Shown: positions 59,940 through 64,000 of the stretch, one piece after another
How positions within the stretch are numbered: the stretch's first letter is position 1
Layout of the letters: every line of letters starts with the position of its first letter
Assembly (NCBI GenBank): GCA_036741775.1
Contig: DAINRQ010000021.1
Coordinates: 1 to 64,000 of the forward strand
Direction: 5' to 3'
DNA length: 64,000 bases
From: JAJKIV01 sp036741775
GTDB lineage: Bacteria > Gemmatimonadota > Gemmatimonadetes > Gemmatimonadales > Gemmatimonadaceae
Made by a program: the position numbers and the translations under genes
Notes under the pieces: generated by a model
Database searches by the model: none
Seen by the model: the letters and a program-made list of their open reading frames with translations, nothing else
Told to the model about the DNA's origin: nothing

Positions 59940-60521
59940 TCAGCCATCCTCGGGAGCGAGCGCCTCGAAGAACCGCACGAGGTCGAGCACGAAGGGCTCT
60001 GTGGCTCCTGCTGGGTGCCACATCAGCTTCTCCGCCAGAAGCTCCGGCCGGTCGTCCTGCGGAGTCCACCGCTCGATGGTACGCGACGTGTCGTCGACGA
60101 CCCAATACTCGGACACGCGATGGCGCTGGTAGTGCGGGCGTTTCGTGACGCGGTCGTACCGCGCGGAGCTCGGCGAGACGATTTCGGCGGCGAGGAGAAG
60201 CCGTCGGATGGTGTCCGAGCGTCGTTGAAGCTCCCCCGCCGGGACCACGAGCATGTCGGGTTGGAGAACCAATCCCGGCTCGAGCCTGACGTCGAGCGGC
60301 GAGAAGAACGCTTCACCCAGCCCCTGCGCCCGAACGTACTGGCGCACCAGCGTGAACAGCTCGGCGAGAATGCGCTGGTGCGCCCAGTGAGGCGACGGTG
60401 TCACCAACACCTCGCCATCCACGAGCTCCCACCGCTCGCCCTTCGGGGCGGCGTCGCGGGCAGCGTAGAACTCGGCCTCGGTCCACCGGCGGTGCGGCGC
60501 TCGTTGCGCAGGCATGGCCAT
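59940..60521 (-). CDS. Uma2-family (DUF820) endonuclease
   Basis: A complete Uma2-like protein of about 193 residues from ATG 60519-60521; the frame is open further up (to a TTG at 60551). Motifs: RRWTEAEFYAARDAAPKGERWELVDGEV at the start, LEPGLVLQPDMLVVP and EIVSPSSARYDRVTKRPHYQRHRVSEYWVVDD (predicted catalytic D...E.K). It is a paralogue of the partial gene at 57006, and both are on the minus strand flanking the permease gene. Confidence 0.88.
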   Translation of the reverse strand: MAMPAQRAPHRRWTEAEFYAARDAAPKGERWELVDGEVLVTPSPHWAHQRILAELFTLVRQYVRAQGLGEAFFSPLDVRLEPGLVLQPDMLVVPAGELQRRSDTIRRLLLAAEIVSPSSARYDRVTKRPHYQRHRVSEYWVVDDTSRTIERWTPQDDRPELLAEKLMWHPAGATEPFVLDLVRFFEALAPEDG

Positions 60522-60640
60522 AATCTGCTCGACGCTGAAATCGGGTCGCAAGCAATCACGGCCGAGGATGCGTGGCTCCGGCGCGTATCAGCGCCATCGG
60601 AACCTTGCCCGCCTCACCTGTCGACCGCAGCTTGAGCGCG

Positions 60641-61123
60641 ATGAGCACCGAACCTCACACCGACTGGCGCAACAACGGCGTCCGCATCGTCCGCGGCGAC
60701 CAGCTCGACCTGAACACGCCGCAGACGCCTGGCATGACGCGCGCGGCCGCGATCAACTACGCACGCACGGGCGCGCAGAAGCTCTGGGCGGGCACCGTCA
60801 CGATTCACCCTAACGCGAAGACGGGCGCGCACCATCACGGCCCGCTCGAAAGCGTGATCTACGTCGTGCGCGGCCGAGCGCGCATGCGGTGGGGCGATCG
60901 CCTGGAATTCACGGCCGAGGCGGGGCCGGGCGACTTCATCTACGTGCCGCCCTACGTGCCGCATCAGGAGATCAACGCCGCGCCCGACGAGCCGCTGGAA
61001 TGCGTGCTCGTGCGGAGCGATCAGGAAGCGGTCGTCGTGAACCTCGACATCCCGGTGGCTGAGGAGCCGGAGTCGGTCTTCTGGGTGGATCCCATTCATC
61101 GGGACCCGCGCGCGAACGGCTGA
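60641..61123 (+). CDS. Cupin-domain protein
   Basis: A 160-residue single-domain cupin. Motif 1 is GAHHHGPLESVIYVVRGRARM and motif 2 is GPGDFIYVPPYVPHQEINA; the His residues and Glu are probable metal ligands. Start ATG 60641. Such proteins are often isomerases, dioxygenases or sensors; the substrate is unknown. Confidence 0.88.
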   Translation: MSTEPHTDWRNNGVRIVRGDQLDLNTPQTPGMTRAAAINYARTGAQKLWAGTVTIHPNAKTGAHHHGPLESVIYVVRGRARMRWGDRLEFTAEAGPGDFIYVPPYVPHQEINAAPDEPLECVLVRSDQEAVVVNLDIPVAEEPESVFWVDPIHRDPRANG

Positions 61124-61303
61124 GCGAGCATCGCGATCTTCCGCACTCACAACAACACGATGCCAAAAAAACCGGACTCGACCAACGAGTCGAGCACGGC
61201 ATCTGCACCGAGTTCGTCCGCCTCACGGCAGCATGGCCGCCGAGCCCGCCTCGGCGCCCGCTGTCGTCGAAACAAGGCAATCGCTTCAAATGGAGGACGA
61301 ACA

Positions 61304-61627
61304 ATGCCGAACCGCAACGACCCCAACATCTCGACCGGCACGTCGACCGGACGCAGCGGCCTCGATGAATGGTCCGTCGAGGAGACGTACTGGCGGCAGA
61401 ACTGGAACACGCGCCCATACGCGCAGGCCGACCGCAACTTCGACTACTATAGCCCGGGGTATCGCTTCGGCTACGAGTCAGCGAATCGGTACCGTGGTCG
61501 TAACTTCAACGACGTCGAGGGAGACCTGCGCCGCGACTGGGATCGCTACGAGCACCGCGGGCAGAGCACCTGGGAGAACATGAAGGACGCGGTTCGCGAT
61601 GCGTGGAACCGAGTAACCAACCGGTAA
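61304..61627 (+). CDS. Small hydrophilic protein, possibly stress-related
   Basis: A 107-residue protein starting at ATG 61304 after GGAGG. It is rich in Tyr, Arg, Asn and Trp, with repeated aromatic-Gly motifs (NFDYYSPGYRFGYESANRYRGRNFNDVEGDLRRDWDRYE) and a C-terminal amphipathic helix STWENMKDAVRDAWNRV. Similar proteins in Acidobacteriota and Gemmatimonadota genomes occur near general-stress genes. The composition suggests partial disorder. No catalytic motif. Confidence 0.75.
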   Translation: MPNRNDPNISTGTSTGRSGLDEWSVEETYWRQNWNTRPYAQADRNFDYYSPGYRFGYESANRYRGRNFNDVEGDLRRDWDRYEHRGQSTWENMKDAVRDAWNRVTNR

Positions 61628-61629
61628 AC

Positions 61630-61835
61630 GGGAACGAGCTGCGAGCTGGAAGGCCAGCTGGGAGCTGGCAGGTTGCTAGCTGGTGGCTGCTCGCTACTAA
61701 AGCGGCTGACTGCTGGCTGCCAGGCTGCCAGCTCCGAGCTTGGCTGCCAGCAGCCAGCCGCTGTCAGTAGCCCTCCAGCTCGGAGCTGCAGCTAGCAACC
61801 CGCCAGCCACCAGCTGGCCCGCCAGCTCGCAGCCC
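61630..61835. repeat. Imperfect inverted repeat region of AGCTGG words
   Basis: About 200 bases made almost entirely of AGCTGG/CCAGCT/GGCTGC words. The outer arms (about 61634-61690 and 61770-61835) are partly complementary, so the RNA could fold into a long imperfect hairpin. It lies between convergent genes. No coding frame is likely. Confidence 0.75.
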
Positions 61836-64000
61836 TCAGTACCGCCGAAGCGTGAGCGTGAACGTGGACCCCTGCCCCACCACACTCTCCACGATCACGT
61901 CCCCACCCATGAGCCGCGCGAGTCGCCGGCTGATCGCCAACCCCAACCCCGCGCCCTCTGCCCGCCTCGTTAGGCCCGTGTCGAGCTGCACGAACGGCTC
62001 GAACGCGCGCTCCAGCGCCTCCGGCGGAATCCCGACGCCTGTGTCGCGCACGCGGAACCGCGCCACCGCCTCATCCACCTCGCACGCCAACTCCACCTCG
62101 CCACCCGGCGGCGTGAACTTCACGGCGTTCGACAGCAGGTTCACGAGCACCTGACCCACCTGCTCGCGCTCGCCGATCACCGTCGTTCCCGGCGGCGGTG
62201 GGCAGACGGTGAGCCTCAACCCCTTCGATTCGGCCTGCACGCGCGACAAGGTGTCCACGTCGTCGAAGAGTTGAGCAACCGGCAACGGAACGAGCGTGCT
62301 CTCGATCGCGCCCACTTCGGCCCGCTCGAGGTTCAACACGTTGTTCACGAGCGCGAGGAGGTGCTGTCCACTCCGGCGGATGCGCGTCATGGCCTCGCGC
62401 TGCGCGTTCGACACCGGCCCGTGCACGCCAAGCTCCACGAGCTCCGAGTAGCCGAGGATGGCGTTGAGCGGCGTGCGGAGCTCGTGGCTCATCACCGCAA
62501 GGAACTCCCCCTTCGCGCGATTCGCCGCTTCGGCCTCGCGACGCGCCACCTCGCTCTGTTGGTAGAGCCGCGCGTTGTCCACCGCCGTCGCGGCACGCCG
62601 AGCCACCTCGGCCGCGACGGGGACGTCATCCTCCGTGTACCGTCGCCCGGAATCGGCCACGACGAACGTCATGGCGCCTAACGTGCGGCCCCGCGTCTCC
62701 ACCGGCGCGATGATCATCGAGCGCGGGCCCAGGGACCACGCGTCCGCGACGTACGCCGCGTTACGCGTCGCTTGCCAGAGCCACTCCTCCGTCACCTCGG
62801 GGACGAGCAGCGGCGTGCCCGTATCCATGTGCGTTCGTAACGGGTGCGTGTCCTCGCCCGCCCTGGGGTGATGTGCCGCCATCGCGCGCAGTCGCGGCTC
62901 GAGGGCCGCATCGACGTGCGCGTACGCGACGCGCTGCAACGTCCCGGTATCATCGACGAGGTCGATCGCCACGTAGTCGGCGAACACGGGGACAGAGAGG
63001 CGAGCCACCTGCCGCAGCGCTGTCTCATAGTCGAGCGACGCGAGCGCGGCGCTCGCATCCGAGAGGAAAGCGAGTCGCCGGCCAGCCGCCTCGGCCGCAG
63101 CCCTCGCCACGGCTTCGGCGTCGAAGAGCGTCGCGCGACGGACCGCCTGCGCGCACTGCCGCGCGACGGCAATGAGCAGCTCACGATCCTCCGGCTTGAC
63201 GATGATCTCCTCGCGGAAGCTCAGCCCCAGGGCGCCGAAGCACCGCCCCTCGGCCATGAGCGGAATCGAGATGGACGCCGCATTCCGCACCGCCATGCCG
63301 CGGTCCACGGACGGATAGCGGCGCAGGCGTTCCTCGACTGACGCGACGATCACCGTTTCTCCGGTCCGGATGGCTTCCGCCAGCGGCGCCTCCGCATCCA
63401 GCGGAAAGTGACGCCACGCTGCAATGAGGCCGGGCTCGTATCCAATCGCCTCGATGACGTCGAGCGATGCACGGTCGGGCGACAGGAGCACCAGCACCCC
63501 GGCATCGGCGCCGATGGTGGCGACCGCTTCGCGGACCGCCGTCGCGGCAACGTCGTTAGGCGTCAGCGCGGACGCGAGCGCTGCGCTCAACGTCTGGAGC
63601 CTCGCCGTTCGGGCGGCGGCCAGCTGCGCCTCGTGCGTCGCGCGCCGGGCCGCCGCGATGAGCCGCGCATTGTCGACGGCGAGTGAGGCGCGGCGACCAA
63701 GTTCCTCCGCGACCGCGAGGTCATCCTGGGTGAACGCGCGACGCCCCGAGCCGAACGCGACCACGCCGAACGGCCCCTCGCGTACCTGAAGCGGAACGAC
63801 CATGGCCGATCTGGCGCCAATGATCTGCGCAAGACGGACCTGCTCGGCGTCCCGGGCGACCGATGCGACGAACGCGTCATCCACGTCGTTGTAGAGCTGC
63901 GGCCGGCCCGTCACCATTGCCTCGCGCCCCAGCGTTGGTCGAGTGGGATCCGGCGGATACCGCTCGGCCATCTCGCGCATGACGTCGACCTTCGTCGAGT
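61836..64000 (-). CDS. GAF-domain sensor histidine kinase, 5' end beyond window
   Basis: The frame is open to the window edge, so the start lies outside; at least 720 residues are seen. Order from the visible N-terminus: GAF1 (ends AVDNARLIAAARRATHEA), GAF2 (TPNDVAATAVREAVATIGADAGVLVLL), GAF3 (LRQVARLSVPVFADYVAIDLVDD), HisKA with HELRTPLNAILGYSELVELG (phospho-acceptor His) and HATPase_c with NAVKFTPPGGEV (N box), DTGVGIPPEALERAFEPF and GAGLGLAISRRLARLMGG (G boxes). No TM seen in this part. A multi-sensor kinase; no response regulator is within the window. Confidence 0.93.
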   Translation of the reverse strand, partial: STKVDVMREMAERYPPDPTRPTLGREAMVTGRPQLYNDVDDAFVASVARDAEQVRLAQIIGARSAMVVPLQVREGPFGVVAFGSGRRAFTQDDLAVAEELGRRASLAVDNARLIAAARRATHEAQLAAARTARLQTLSAALASALTPNDVAATAVREAVATIGADAGVLVLLSPDRASLDVIEAIGYEPGLIAAWRHFPLDAEAPLAEAIRTGETVIVASVEERLRRYPSVDRGMAVRNAASISIPLMAEGRCFGALGLSFREEIIVKPEDRELLIAVARQCAQAVRRATLFDAEAVARAAAEAAGRRLAFLSDASAALASLDYETALRQVARLSVPVFADYVAIDLVDDTGTLQRVAYAHVDAALEPRLRAMAAHHPRAGEDTHPLRTHMDTGTPLLVPEVTEEWLWQATRNAAYVADAWSLGPRSMIIAPVETRGRTLGAMTFVVADSGRRYTEDDVPVAAEVARRAATAVDNARLYQQSEVARREAEAANRAKGEFLAVMSHELRTPLNAILGYSELVELGVHGPVSNAQREAMTRIRRSGQHLLALVNNVLNLERAEVGAIESTLVPLPVAQLFDDVDTLSRVQAESKGLRLTVCPPPPGTTVIGEREQVGQVLVNLLSNAVKFTPPGGEVELACEVDEAVARFRVRDTGVGIPPEALERAFEPFVQLDTGLTRRAEGAGLGLAISRRLARLMGGDVIVESVVGQGSTFTLTLRRY

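Noticed and set aside
759..63560. TTA codons as a bldA-type developmental control
   Set aside because: TTA here appears almost only inside the CGTTAGG word, which also occurs in other frames and in gaps. The signal is at DNA level rather than codon level.
1..64000. CRISPR array or tRNA/rRNA genes
   Set aside because: The repeats found are dispersed or inverted and not regularly spaced with unique spacers. No cloverleaf or rRNA sequence was recognised.

Overview
The window is a G+C-rich bacterial scaffold segment (roughly two-thirds G+C by eye) with two 100-N gaps (9888-9987 and 57375-57474), so it is draft or metagenome-derived sequence. The gene content suggests a soil-type Gemmatimonadota member, close to Gemmatimonas/Gemmatirosa. 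It has a SusC/SusD pair and a second TonB-dependent receptor, three large FtsX-type permeases of the ADOP kind (one in a PadR operon), an ECF-like sigma factor coupled to a Ser/Thr kinase, many secreted hydrolases and lipoproteins, Uma2-type nucleases and RHS toxin fragments. No rRNA, tRNA or CRISPR was seen. The taxonomic call is inference from gene content.

Layout. 1-9440: a decayed four-helix-bundle gene between direct repeats, a class C beta-lactamase-like serine hydrolase, a truncated RibD/DHFR-like gene, gamma-glutamyltransferase, lipoproteins, an N-formylglutamate-amidohydrolase-like protein, a metallophosphoesterase and an unknown protein. 9441-14334: repeats, gap, then SusD and SusC. 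14698-19050: an ABC-2 exporter pair and an ADOP permease. 19051-23037: a fold-back repeat, an SGNH hydrolase and the kinase/sigma pair. 23259-27532: a three-gene overlapping operon (GMC oxidoreductase, an internally duplicated membrane protein, a Gfo/Idh/MocA oxidoreductase) convergent with an S51 peptidase. 27833-37454: methyltransferase, lipoprotein, DUF3667 protein, TonB receptor, an NTF2-like fusion, AraC regulator, pectinacetylesterase-like protein and LysR regulator. 37642-43200: a GHL10 hydrolase, a decayed alpha/beta hydrolase and the PadR/ADOP operon. 43310-53522: a small secreted protein, an FAD-Rieske oxidoreductase, a lipoprotein, a GH144-like protein, a TlpA/BNR pair, an alpha/beta hydrolase and an S9 peptidase. 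53528-56924: two orphan RHS tips with partner genes and terminators. 56925-64000: Uma2 copies flanking a third ADOP permease, a cupin, a small hydrophilic protein and a GAF-histidine kinase running off the end.

Most genes are secreted or envelope-associated: nutrient uptake (TonB receptors), extracellular hydrolysis (esterases, peptidases, glycosidases) and export or stress sensing.

The most unusual signal is not a gene. The heptamer CGTTAGG/CCTAACG occurs about 51 times on the two strands, several-fold more than composition predicts. Inside genes it creates TTA-GGN (Leu-Gly) codon pairs and in places supplies stop codons. In addition there are at least three families of dispersed intergenic repeats, including a perfect 78-bp palindrome that carries the likely start codon of one gene and touches the stop codon of another.
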